A stretch of DNA of 64,000 nucleotides from Pyropia yezoensis (Eukaryota > Rhodophyta > Bangiophyceae > Bangiales > Bangiaceae). The notes under the pieces are model-generated. The model saw only the letters and a list, made by a program, of their open reading frames with translations, was not told the DNA's origin and did not search any database. The stretch lies in the NCBI GenBank assembly GCA_009829735.1, contig CM020619.1:14065777-14129776 (forward strand). Reading direction: 5' to 3'. This document shows, in pieces, positions 32,566 to 41,900 of this stretch; within the stretch, counting starts at the first letter, position 1; each line of letters starts with the position of its first letter. The position numbers and the translations under genes were made by a program.

Positions 32566-34005
32566 CTCCCGCTCCCGCGGCGCCGAACGGGGTGCCGCGC
32601 ACGCGGCGGCCGCCGCCTACGTCGCCAAATTCACCACCCTCCTGGCGGCGGAGCTGGACGCGGAGGCCGCCGCCGTTGCCGCCGCCACCGACGCGGCGGC
32701 GGCGCCGAGGGGGGTCGGCGGCCTCCGAGCCCGCCCCCGGCCGCCCTCTTTGAGAACGTGGTGCTTGAGCTGTCCCTCCCCCGCGGGGGGGAGGCTGGCG
32801 CCGCCGCCGCGGCGCCGTCGACGCCGCTGGGCCTCGCGTTTGGCAAGGGGGATGTCGTCGTGCTGGCGCGTGCCTTTGTGGCGCCTGCGCCGCCCCGGTT
32901 CGCCGCCGGCGCCGCCGCAGCCCTCGGGCGGCGGCGGAGGCGCGCGGGCGGCGACGGCGGTGACCGCCACGGGGGGCGGTGGCAGTCGTCGCGCCCCCCG
33001 GCGGCGGCGGCGGCGGGGGCGTTGGCGCTTGACGGGGATGAGGAGGAGGCGTTTGCCGCCACCGTCTACCGTGTCCGGCCGGGGGCGATTGACGTGGTGC
33101 ACCCGCGGGGGTCGGCCGGGGCTGCAGAGGTGGGTTCCACCGCCGAACGTGGCGGCCGTCGTGGGGGGGGCGCTTGGAAGGGGGGGGGGGGGCTGGCGGC
33201 GGTGGCGGCGGTGGTGACGGCGGCGGCCGTCAAGCCCCTGGCCTCTGGTGCCTGACGCCCACCGTCAATGGCGTTGGCTACGCCCGCGCCCGTGACGCGG
33301 TGGCGGCGGCCGCCGCCGCGTCGGTGGTGGAAGGTGGGGTAGGGGGGGCCGGGGGCATGCACCGCCTGCTCATCCGCTCCTTTTTTTGCGGCGGCCGTCG
33401 CCGCCGCCGCCGCTGCGGATGCCGCCTCCGCCGGAGTAGCGTCGGGAGTGGACCCGTCGTGGAGGGAAAGCCGTGGCGGCGGCGGCGGCGGCGCTACCAC
33501 CCCGCCCGATGAGGCCGCGGTGTTGGAGGCTGCCGCCTGCCCGCGGCCCCATGGGGCGCCTGCGCGCCCGGCCCACCTCGCACCCGACCCGCGTAGCGTG
33601 GGGCCTGGCGCGTCGGAGGCGGCGGGCGCGCCCCCCGCCCCCCTCACCGCCACTGCGGCGGCCGCCGCGCCAACCGCGGCCGCCCGGTCCGTGATGCACA
33701 TTGCGGGCCGGCCCGGGAGGGGCAAGAACGCCACTGCCGGCGCGGTGGTGCGGCGGCTGGCCGCCGCCGCGCCGCGGGGCGCCCCCGCTCAGGCGGCGGC
33801 GGCCAGCCACGTGGCCGCCGACCACCTGGCGCGGGCGGTGGTTGCGGCGGCCGTGCCGCGGGGGCGAGTGGTGCGGCTGGCCAAGGACGCCGCCAGTGGC
33901 GAAGACTGGTGGGGGGTGAGCCTGGACACCCGCGTCGAGGCACTGCTCCGAAGGCGGGGGGAGAAGGGCGGCGGCCGGGGAACGGGCGGCGGTGTCGGCT
34001 GCGGC
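32566..34005 (+). pseudogene. IGHMBP2/SMUBP2-like superfamily 1 helicase, broken N-terminal half
   Basis: Recognisable pieces occur in the right order but in different frames. AAAAYVAKFTTLLAAELDAE is in frame 2. Frame 1 has ALFENVVLELSLPRGG, PLGLAFGKGDVVVLARA and ATVYRVRPGAIDVVHP. Frame 3 has TVNGVGYARARDAVAAA and HRLLIRSFF. Frame 1 again has a degenerate Walker A motif (HIAGRPGRGKNATAG, where active proteins have GPPGTGKT), ASHVAADHLARAV, GRVVRLAK and WWGVSLDTRVEALLRRR. This order matches the DNA/RNA-binding N-domain, motif I and motif Ia region of IGHMBP2-type helicases. The altered P-loop and at least three frame changes argue for a dead gene. Arg/Gly-rich simple sequence follows. The continuation probably lies at 35785-36077. 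Confidence 0.55.
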
Positions 34006-34563
34006 GGTGGCGGTCGTGGTGGCGGCGACAGTCGTGGTGGGGGTGGTGGCCGAGGCAGCCGAAGCGGTCAATGGCGTTGGCTACGCCCGCGCCCGTGACG
34101 CCTTGTTCAATTACATGACGGGTCCGTCACCTTGCGTGCCACACCGTCCCTGGCGCGGCCGAACTGCCGCAGCGCGACGAAAGGTTTCCGATCTCCCGGC
34201 GCCCCCCCCAACACCGGCAACGGCACAGCGGCAACGGCAGGGACGGCAGAGCCAGAAGCCGCGGCCACCGCTCCGGCGGTCTGCCGCGTTTTCTGCGCCC
34301 TCGGCTTGTCGGGCGCCGCTGCGGTGGGGGCGGCGCTCGTCACCCCCCCCCCCCGCTACCCCCCGCCCCCCCCCCCCCCCCCCCGCCCCCCCCCCCTACC
34401 CCCCGCCCCCCATCACCTCCACTCTGTCCCTGCCCATCTCTCCTTCACTGGCTTCGCCCCCGCCCGCACCCTCCGCCTCCCCCCCTGTCTTTCCTCCATT
34501 TTGTGGTCGCTCTTCTGTGTCACCCCACCCTCGGCTCCTTTCCCCGCTTCGTCTCACCCCGGC

Positions 34564-35230
34564 ATGACATCTTCCCCCCCCATGGCGACCCTATCAGGCC
34601 TTACCACCGTCGCCACCGCGCCGCCCGAGCCCCTGCTCCCCCCTCCGGACCATGCTGCAGGTGCCCCTGACGGCGTGTCCGCCTCCGCGGCCGCCACCCC
34701 CGACGGTGCCACCTATCCCACGGAGGCCGACTACCTGCACTCCGTGGGGGTGGCTGGCACAGACGAGACGACTGGGGCGGCGGCGGTCCATGAGGCGGCG
34801 GCAGCGGCGACGGCGGCCGCGGTGGTGGCGGCAGAGGTGGCTAGAGCGGCTGCCGTCGGCGGTGGTGGGCCTAAGCACCCCAGCACCGCGGTGGAGGAGG
34901 GGCAGCGGCTGTCCCAGGCCGCCCCTGCCGCGGACGCTGTTGCCGCCGCCACTATCTCGGCGTTTGAGGAGGGACGGCACCCTGCGTCCCCCGCCACTGC
35001 CGCCGCTCCGGCGGGCACACCCCTCCCGCCTGAATCTACCGTCGACGCGGCGGCGGTGGAGGCGACGGCCGCCGTCGAGGCCGCGGGGGCGGCAGCAGCC
35101 GCAGACGCTGCCGCCGAAGAGGCCGTCGCGGCTGCCATGGTCGGCCTCGGCCCCGACGGGGAGGGGTCGCGGGGGAGGCCCTCCTGCGGGGAGCTGACGC
35201 CGGGCCGGCCGCCGGCGACGGCGGCCACGC
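34564..35230 (+). CDS. Ala-rich ORF, unrecognised
   Basis: Starting at ATG 34564 (MTSSPPMATLSGLTTVATAP), about 220 residues stay open with balanced acidic content (YPTEADYLHSVGVAGTDETT, AFEEGRHPASP) before the frame degenerates into Pro and Arg runs near 35230. Upstream at 34340-34410 lie long C runs on the sense strand, as seen before other host genes here. It may be the N-terminus of the carbon-nitrogen-hydrolase-like gene that follows, or a chance ORF. No domain is recognised. Confidence 0.3.
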
Positions 35231-35305
35231 CCCCCCATCCCCCCCCCCCCCAGACGCGGGGGAACCGCCCCCCAAGCGCCGCCGCCGGCCGACGCCCCTC
35301 TGGGG

Positions 35306-35775
35306 GGCATTGCCGTTGTTGCCGCCGCCGACCTCCTCCTCCCCGAGGCGGTCCGCGCCGCCGCGCTGCGCGGCGCAGAGGTCATATGCCACCCCGCAGC
35401 CGAGGCGGGCGCCACCGCTGCCGCGGTCGGGTGCGCCGTTGGAGGGATGGGGGGGGCAGGGGGATGTGGGCGGCCACAACGGTGGCCCGCGCGGTGGTGA
35501 ATGGGGTGGTGGTGGTGTCGGCCAACGCGGCGGGCGTGCGGCACCCGCCGCCGCGTCTGCTCCACAGCGGGGGCGTCGACGGCGACGACAGGATAGACGG
35601 CGACAGGGAGGGGGGGCGGGGGGCTCCGGCGGCCGCCGCCGTCGCTGCCGTAGCGCCCCCCCTCGAGTGGTGCACCGCCGCCAATGGGGGGAGCCGGGTG
35701 GTGAACCACCGGGGCACCGTCCTTGCCGCCGCCGGCGCTGGTCCATTGGCGGCGGCAGTGGCAGAGGTGCCGCCG
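35306..35775 (+). pseudogene. carbon-nitrogen hydrolase (nitrilase superfamily)-like fragment, frame broken
   Basis: Frame 2 reads GGIAVVAAADLLLPEAVR then AALRGAEVICHPAAEAGA, matching the region around the catalytic Cys of nitrilase-superfamily enzymes. The Cys-Tyr before Asp is replaced by Ala-Ala, so the nucleophile is missing. After a G run (about 35450-35465) coding moves to frame 1: VARAVVNGVVVVSANAAGV and, further on, NGGSRVVNHRGTVLAAAGAG then AAAVAEV, which match the downstream beta strands of the same fold. The loss of Cys and the frame change suggest a pseudogene or a badly assembled copy. Such enzymes hydrolyse amide or nitrile bonds. Confidence 0.5.
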
Positions 35776-35784
35776 CCGCGTCGG

Positions 35785-36077
35785 CAGGCGGGGGGAGGAG
35801 GGCGGCGGCCGGGGTGCGGGCGGCGGTCTCGGCGGCCGCGGCGGCGGCCGGGGTGCGGGTGGCGGTGTCGGCGGCGGCGGCGGCGGCCGTGGTGGTGGCG
35901 ACCGCCGTGGTGGGAATGGTGGCCGAGGTGGCCGGTTCGGTGGCCGCGCCCGCGCCGACGCTGCGGCGGCCTATGCTGCGCGCGTTGCGACGACCGACGC
36001 GGTACTCCGTTCCGCGTCGGTGGTCGTCACTACCTGCGGCGGGTGGTGGAGAGGGGGGAGGTGCGGGCTGTGCTGGG
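35785..36077 (+). pseudogene. helicase-like fragment cut by Gypsy-1
   Basis: A Gly/Arg-rich repeat (35785-35945) closely resembles the one at 33959-34090. It is followed in frame 2 by ARADAAAAYAARVATTDAV and LRSASVVVTTCGG, which fits the segment of IGHMBP2-like helicases just before motif II. The sequence is then interrupted by the left LTR of Gypsy-1 at 36078. The remainder of the gene is not found to the right of the element, so the piece was probably already incomplete. Confidence 0.4.
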
Positions 36078-36546
36078 TGTGGCAAAAACCACAAGCACAC
36101 ACGGCACCCAAGTTGGGGCGGTGTGCCAGGGCTGCCTCCCGTGTCGGGGGAACCGGAAGAAGTGCAAGTCGCACACACTCTGTCCCTGTTGTGGGGCAAA
36201 CCCCCCACGGACAAACAAGAGGATGGTGTGTGGTCCAACAGTTTCTTGGTCGGGACGGGGACGCAGGGCCAAGCCCCGCTGTCCCTCCCCTTATCCCCCC
36301 AGGGTCCACTCAGAATCTCGCCACTCAGAATCTCCCACCCCAGCACCTGCCCACCGGGCCACACGAAAATTCAAGACGATAAATGCAGAAAACCCTCAAA
36401 TCCAAGTTGGATTTACTACTAAGTTAACTATCCCAAACTTAGGGAATATGGACCCAAATGCAGGGGGAGGAACGGATCAGGCTAGTGGCCTGCCGCCCCT
36501 TGCATGGCACGTGTTGCCCCCCTACCTGGGGGTCAATACTGCCACA
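36078..36546 (-). repeat. Gypsy-1 3' LTR (left copy)
   Basis: 469 bp, TGTGGC...GCCACA, nearly identical to 44986-45454. It is rich in short palindromic words such as CCCAAGTTGGGG. Read on the plus strand it lies 338 bp upstream of the antisense ORF start, so it could also drive that ORF. Confidence 0.95.
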
Positions 36547-36559
36547 CTCCCCTCTCCTC
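36547..36559 (-). other. Gypsy-1 polypurine tract
   Basis: On the minus strand GAGGAGAGGGGAG lies directly before the 3' LTR, the expected position and composition of the plus-strand primer for LTR retrotransposon replication. Confidence 0.8.
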
Positions 36560-36884
36560 AGTTCCGACCGACCCGGTCGGCCCTGTGAGGGGGTGCGTAA
36601 ACGCACGTCTCGGCGTTGGGGGCGCGACTTGCTGTCCCCCAGCGTGTACGTAACGCGGATGTGGAGGCGGTCACGTTGACCGCCCCTCTCCTCAAGCTTG
36701 CCCACTCGGCAGCTTGCTTTCTTCAGTTCACACTTCACCTTCACCACCACCTCCCTTTCACTTTCCACTGGGCCGCCCCACGCTGGGGAGGCCACCCGTA
36801 TACCCACGATCCGAGTCCCCCTCAACTCGAGGCGGGTCTCGTGCTGCGATAGCCAGAGCGTCTCTCCCCAACTTGGGGAGAGTC

Positions 36885-38828
36885 ATGGCGACTCCGGGAG
36901 TGGAGACGGACTCTCTTGACGAGCGCATGGAGGACACCTCCTACGGTGCAGCACCCGCCGGGACTTCCGGCGGGCGCTCCGCGATCGCTCCGGGGGATGA
37001 GACTCCCGCGTCACCCGGCTTTGGGTTGACGGCGGGATCTCCCCCGGAGGCGGGACAAGTTGTCCCGCGTGAGGCCTTGGGGCGGTGGTTTTACCCCGCT
37101 TGGCCTCTTTATGAGGAGGGGTTGACTGTTCTTCGCTGTGGCCGACTTGGCGCAGCGATGGGCCGGGTATGGGGCCGCCTACGGGAGAAGTATCCCCGTA
37201 GGGTCGGGTTCCCGGCCGGCTTCAGGACGGACCAGTTTGCCTTCCTGGACGACGAGGAGGTTGAAGACGTCCAACGTGCCAAGGCCATGGTGGACCGCGG
37301 GGGAACTATCCCGGGTCCCGGCGACTTGCCGACCTTCACGTGGGACGCTGTGGCAACTCGCCCACCGTACCTCCACGAGGCCGATCCGCACACTCATCAC
37401 TTTGATGTGCGGATGGAGAAAGACTTCCGGCGAGGTCCCTACTTGGTGACCTCGGCTCAAGTTGAGTTTCCTCAACAGTCTGCTGCCAGTAAGGAGCAGT
37501 ACTATCCGAAGAAGCCCGAGTGGTGGCCTCAAGTTGAGGTCCCCTACGGGTTCCCGGCGTTGTTGCCCCGGTTGCTTGACCACTTCGGCTCCGTCATGTT
37601 GACGGCTGCCCCTGATCACCTGGTGTGGGCCATGTTGGCCACCCAGTGGCTCCTCGAGGTCATGTCGACCTGGGTGTCCTGTGTTCAGCGGCGGGGGATG
37701 CTCTGGCATCTCCCCCTCCGGCTCATCCAGGGTTTGGAACAGCTCACCCCTCAGCTAGTTGCTGAGGGGTGCTCATCAGGACAACTCACTCTACTTGAGG
37801 AGATGCTCCGGCTCCATAAGTTTATCGAGTGGGAGAGCATTGAGCACAAGTTGCGCCGCCCCACTCGTGGGCCCAAGGACGATGGCGTACTTCGCCAGTT
37901 CGTGTGGGTCGCTCGTGAACTTCACGACGGCCGTGTGGTCCTACGAGAGGGGTTGGGCATCGGGGACTACCCGTATGCCCCGGGGGTGGATCGCCACACT
38001 GCGCCACCCCCGGACAAGCCCGTAGTTATGGCCGTGCCGTCCTATGATGACCACATGACTCAACCCACTGCGGGAGCCCCAAGTCGGGGTCGCAGTTACA
38101 CCCGGGTACCGCCACCTCGGCGGGCCCATCCGCTTCCTCCGGTTCCTTTCCAACCTCACGGGAACATCCCGATCAGCGTGGCCGTGGAGTCTTCCACCCC
38201 GGTGTCCCCCAACTTGGGGGCCACCCTCCTGACGGTATACCCCAAGTTGGTGTTGCCTCCCACGCCTCTAACCTCAGAGATGATGATCACCACGTTGGTG
38301 CGCACCATTTCCTGGTTGGCCGCGTCGACCGCAACCCTACAGAGTTCCGAGACTCCTCAACTTGAGGAGCGCGTTCGTACTGCAGTAGCGACCGCGAGTT
38401 GCGAGTCGGTGGCGGAGTTTATGGCAGCCGAGTTGGCTCGTATTGGGGCTATTATGCCCCAGCCAGCCCCACTTGGGCGTGGCAAACGTCGCGCGAGCCG
38501 GGCATACTCGCCTCCTCGCCGTCGTCGCCGACACTCTCGGCGCTCTCCCTCCGTGTCGGAAGACGAGTTGTCTTACTCCGTCTCGGAGTCCTCTACCCCG
38601 TCGGAGACGGAGTCTGTCCAGCGTCTGCGTCGCAAACTTGCGCGCAAGACCAGGCAGAAGAGTGGCCACGGTCGGCGCCACTTGCGCGACCGTGAGGGGC
38701 GCGACGGTTCCGACTTGGAGCCGCCGCCCCCTCCAACGAGTGGAGACCGTTATCGGCGTGGGTCTCGCCGCTCGCCTCCACGGGAGGGCGAGGGCCGTGG
38801 AGTGGGAGAGTCTAGCATGCGTGCCTAG
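36885..38828 (+). CDS. antisense ORF protein of Gypsy-1, unknown family
   Basis: A 647-residue protein on the strand opposite gag-pol, starting at ATG 36885 (AGTCATGGCG) just after a perfect hairpin at 36862-36882. It converges tail to tail with pol (111 bp apart). The N-terminus is acidic and disordered (MATPGVETDSLDERMEDTS). Residues about 60-390 look folded and Trp-rich (YPKKPEWWPQVEVPYGF, DHFGSVMLTAAPDH, VQRRGMLWHLPLRLIQGL). The C-terminus is basic with Arg-Ser repeats (RRRRRHSRRSPSVSEDELS). No known domain is recognised: no zinc knuckle, polymerase or nuclease motif. A related protein sits in the same place in Gypsy-2, with FGSV and HLP words at nearly the same spacing. Plant Ty3/gypsy elements with additional antisense ORFs are known, so the architecture has precedent; the protein family itself looks new to me. 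Confidence 0.75.
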   Translation: MATPGVETDSLDERMEDTSYGAAPAGTSGGRSAIAPGDETPASPGFGLTAGSPPEAGQVVPREALGRWFYPAWPLYEEGLTVLRCGRLGAAMGRVWGRLREKYPRRVGFPAGFRTDQFAFLDDEEVEDVQRAKAMVDRGGTIPGPGDLPTFTWDAVATRPPYLHEADPHTHHFDVRMEKDFRRGPYLVTSAQVEFPQQSAASKEQYYPKKPEWWPQVEVPYGFPALLPRLLDHFGSVMLTAAPDHLVWAMLATQWLLEVMSTWVSCVQRRGMLWHLPLRLIQGLEQLTPQLVAEGCSSGQLTLLEEMLRLHKFIEWESIEHKLRRPTRGPKDDGVLRQFVWVARELHDGRVVLREGLGIGDYPYAPGVDRHTAPPPDKPVVMAVPSYDDHMTQPTAGAPSRGRSYTRVPPPRRAHPLPPVPFQPHGNIPISVAVESSTPVSPNLGATLLTVYPKLVLPPTPLTSEMMITTLVRTISWLAASTATLQSSETPQLEERVRTAVATASCESVAEFMAAELARIGAIMPQPAPLGRGKRRASRAYSPPRRRRRHSRRSPSVSEDELSYSVSESSTPSETESVQRLRRKLARKTRQKSGHGRRHLRDREGRDGSDLEPPPPPTSGDRYRRGSRRSPPREGEGRGVGESSMRA

Positions 38829-38939
38829 TTGGCAGCTGCCTTTGTTGTGAGAGTGTGAGGGTTAGGGCTGTAGTTAAAAGCCACTCTACGTACCACTTCG
38901 ACTTGAAGCACTCTCGTGGCACTGTTGCTCGGCCTTCCC

Positions 38940-41900
38940 TCACGTTGAGGGAGGGCTGTTAGGGTCTATCTCATTCCGGGCACAGTACGCCCGTTCCTTC
39001 TCAGCAGGAAGGTCCTCCACATACTCCCATGTAGCGTCCTTGGCTTTGTAGCCAAACCAACGCACCCTCAACATGAGGCGGTCAGTGTCTTCATCCCATC
39101 CGTGGTCGATGAACTTATCGAACACGTACTCCTGCGGGCCCTGTTTGGCCGCAGGCAGTGAGGGGAGGCGCCACGACTCCAACGCACGTGCCCAAGCTGG
39201 GTCGCCTGCAGGCGGTGGTGCAACTTTGACCACGTCCTGTCCGTTCACTGTGCGGACCCCATCGTCACTTTCGATGGTGAAGCGCCGCCCATCAGTACGA
39301 AGGACCTGGTACGGTCCCTTCGTCTGGAATACCAGCTTACCCCCAGTTGGGGTGTGCGAGTGCACCAGCACCCAGTCACCCTGCTCGGGGACATGCTTAG
39401 CATTGCGCACCTTTTTGTCAAAGGTACGCTTGTAGCGCTTTTGTGCTTTGTCCATCTCAGCCCTGACTTTAGGGATGAGGTGCTCCAGCCTAGCAGCGAA
39501 CTCCGCCTTACTCTCAGTAGGAGTAGGCGTACTGCCACTACCCTCCCCAGTTGGGAGCGACCGCCGCACGGCAATAGACCGCACACGACGGGGGGTCACA
39601 AAAGCGAGGGGTACTTCCCCTGTAGATGAGTGAACCTGCGAATTGTAGGCAGTAGTAAGGATAGAAATGTATTGGTCCCACGTCTTCACGTGCTCACTCA
39701 CATAGTGGCGCAGCTGCCTAACAATAGTTTTGTTGAAGCGCTCCACCTGCCCATTAGTTTGTGGGTGGTAGCGGGTGGCATAGTTTGCCTTAACCCCCAA
39801 CATATCCAGCACTCCCTGAAACAGTACAGACGCAAATTGCGGTCCATTGTCCGATAGTGTACTATCTGGGATGCCATACGCGGCAACCCAGTGATCTAGG
39901 AAGGCTGACACGACCGACATGGCCGTGATCTCTGCCAGTGGGATCGCTCGCGTAAGTTTCGTGAAGCGGTCACAGATGACCAGGAGGTACTGGTTGCCTT
40001 CCTCGGTCACTGGCAGTGGCCCAAGGATGTCCATCGCCAACGCGGCGAAGGGCTCCTTGGCCGGGAACAATAGCATAGCCGTACTAGGCCGCCGTTCCAT
40101 CAGACGGTTCTGTGCACAGCTTGTGCAGGCAGCCACCCAACTGTAGATGTCCACCACCATGGACGGCCAGTAGTACCTGGTCCTCAGGGTCTGGTACAGT
40201 TTACTAGACCCCAGGTGTCCACCCGTGGGAGCGTTGTGCTCCCTCTCAAGGATACTGTCCTTGAGGGATGCGGGGACGACAAGTTGTTCAGTCCCCTGGA
40301 ATACCCCCCTCCTCATGAGGAGGCCATCATCTCCCAGAAAGAAGCGCGTCTCAACCATCGTATCCAATGTATCCCTCTGCGACTTGCAGAAGGGATCCTC
40401 GGCCTGGGCATTCACCACCTCGTCCAGGGACAGGGGCAAGTACTTCCTGTTCCCTGGCGCCTCGGGGTTCAACGCCTGACCCGAGCGCGTGACTACCCCC
40501 ACGATGGGGATGTCCTCATCGACTGGGTTAGTGTCCAGCCCCTCGGTGGGTACCCGAGAGAGGCCATCGGCAAGGGCATGTTGCCTGCCAGGTCGGTACT
40601 CAATGTCAAAGTTGAAGGGTGCCAGTCGCACCCTCCACCGGTTGAGACGAGTGTTCGTACAGTCCGTCTTGAAGATAAACTGCAACGCGCGGTGGTCACA
40701 GCGGATGAGGAACTTCTCACCCTCTAGGTAGTGACGAAGTGACGTCACCGCCCATACCACTGCGAGTCCTTCCAACTCGGTGACTCCGTAGTTCTTCTCG
40801 GCCGAGTTCAGCCCCTTACTGAAGTATCCCACCGGCAAGTACTCCTTGTCCGGCTGCTGCTGAAGCAACACGCAACCAAGTTGGTCGTAGCTAGCGTCCA
40901 CATCCAGGATGTAGTGGCCTCCCAACCTGGGAATTGCCAAGATGAAGGGCTTCAGCAGAAGGTCCCGAAGAGCGTCAAAGGATTCCTGCTCCACCCGACT
41001 TGGGGGAGGCAGGTTCTTCGGTAGCGTTGAGCTCACTAGCTCATTCAACGGCTTCGCCACCTTGGCGAAGCCCTTGGTGAAACGTCGGTACACGTTACAC
41101 ATCCCGAGGAAGCTCCTCATCTGGGTCTGGGTCCGGGGGTACTGAGCCTTACGTATGGCCCTCAAGTTCTTCTCGTTAACACTGAGACGCCCCGGACGGA
41201 CAACATGTCCCAAGTACTCCACCTCTTGAGTGAAGAGGTGGCACTTACTCGCCTTCAGTGACACACCGGCGTCAGCAAGTAGCTTGAACACCTGGCCAAG
41301 ATGGCCAATGTGTTCCTCCGGACTTCGGGAGAACACAATGATGTCGTCTAGGTACACAAGACAGATCTGCCACCGTACTCCGGCCAGAATCATGTCCATA
41401 GCGCGCTGGAAAGTTGCCGGCGCGTTACACAGACCAAACGGTAGGCGCTTGCACTGGTAGGTACCACAGTGACAGGTAAAGGTAGTTTTATGCCTGTCCT
41501 CCGGGGCAATGGGAATTTGCCAGTACCCCGCGTTACAGTCCAGGGTAGAGAACACGTTCGCCTCCCCCAGAGAGTCCAGACAGTCATCCATCCTAGGTAG
41601 GGGATAACTGTCCTTCACCGTGCTCTCGTTGAGCTTACGGTAGTCGATACAAAACCGGGGGGTCCCATCAACTTTGGGGACTATAACCACCGGACTCGCC
41701 CACTCGGCGTTGCTGGCCTCGATCACATCGAGGGCCTCCATGCGAGCAACTTGCTCCTTAACGAGCGCCCTTGAACGGGGTCCTCCCCTATACGGTTGTT
41801 GGCGTATAGGGGGTGCACCGGGCTTCAACTCGATCCGGTGTTGGGTAGCTCTCATGAGTCCCAATTGACCATCCCACAACTTGTGATATTGGTCCAAGAG

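Noticed and set aside
36714..36884. N-terminal extension of the Gypsy-1 antisense ORF
   Set aside because: It begins with TTG and has no ATG; the first ATG at 36885 is preferred.
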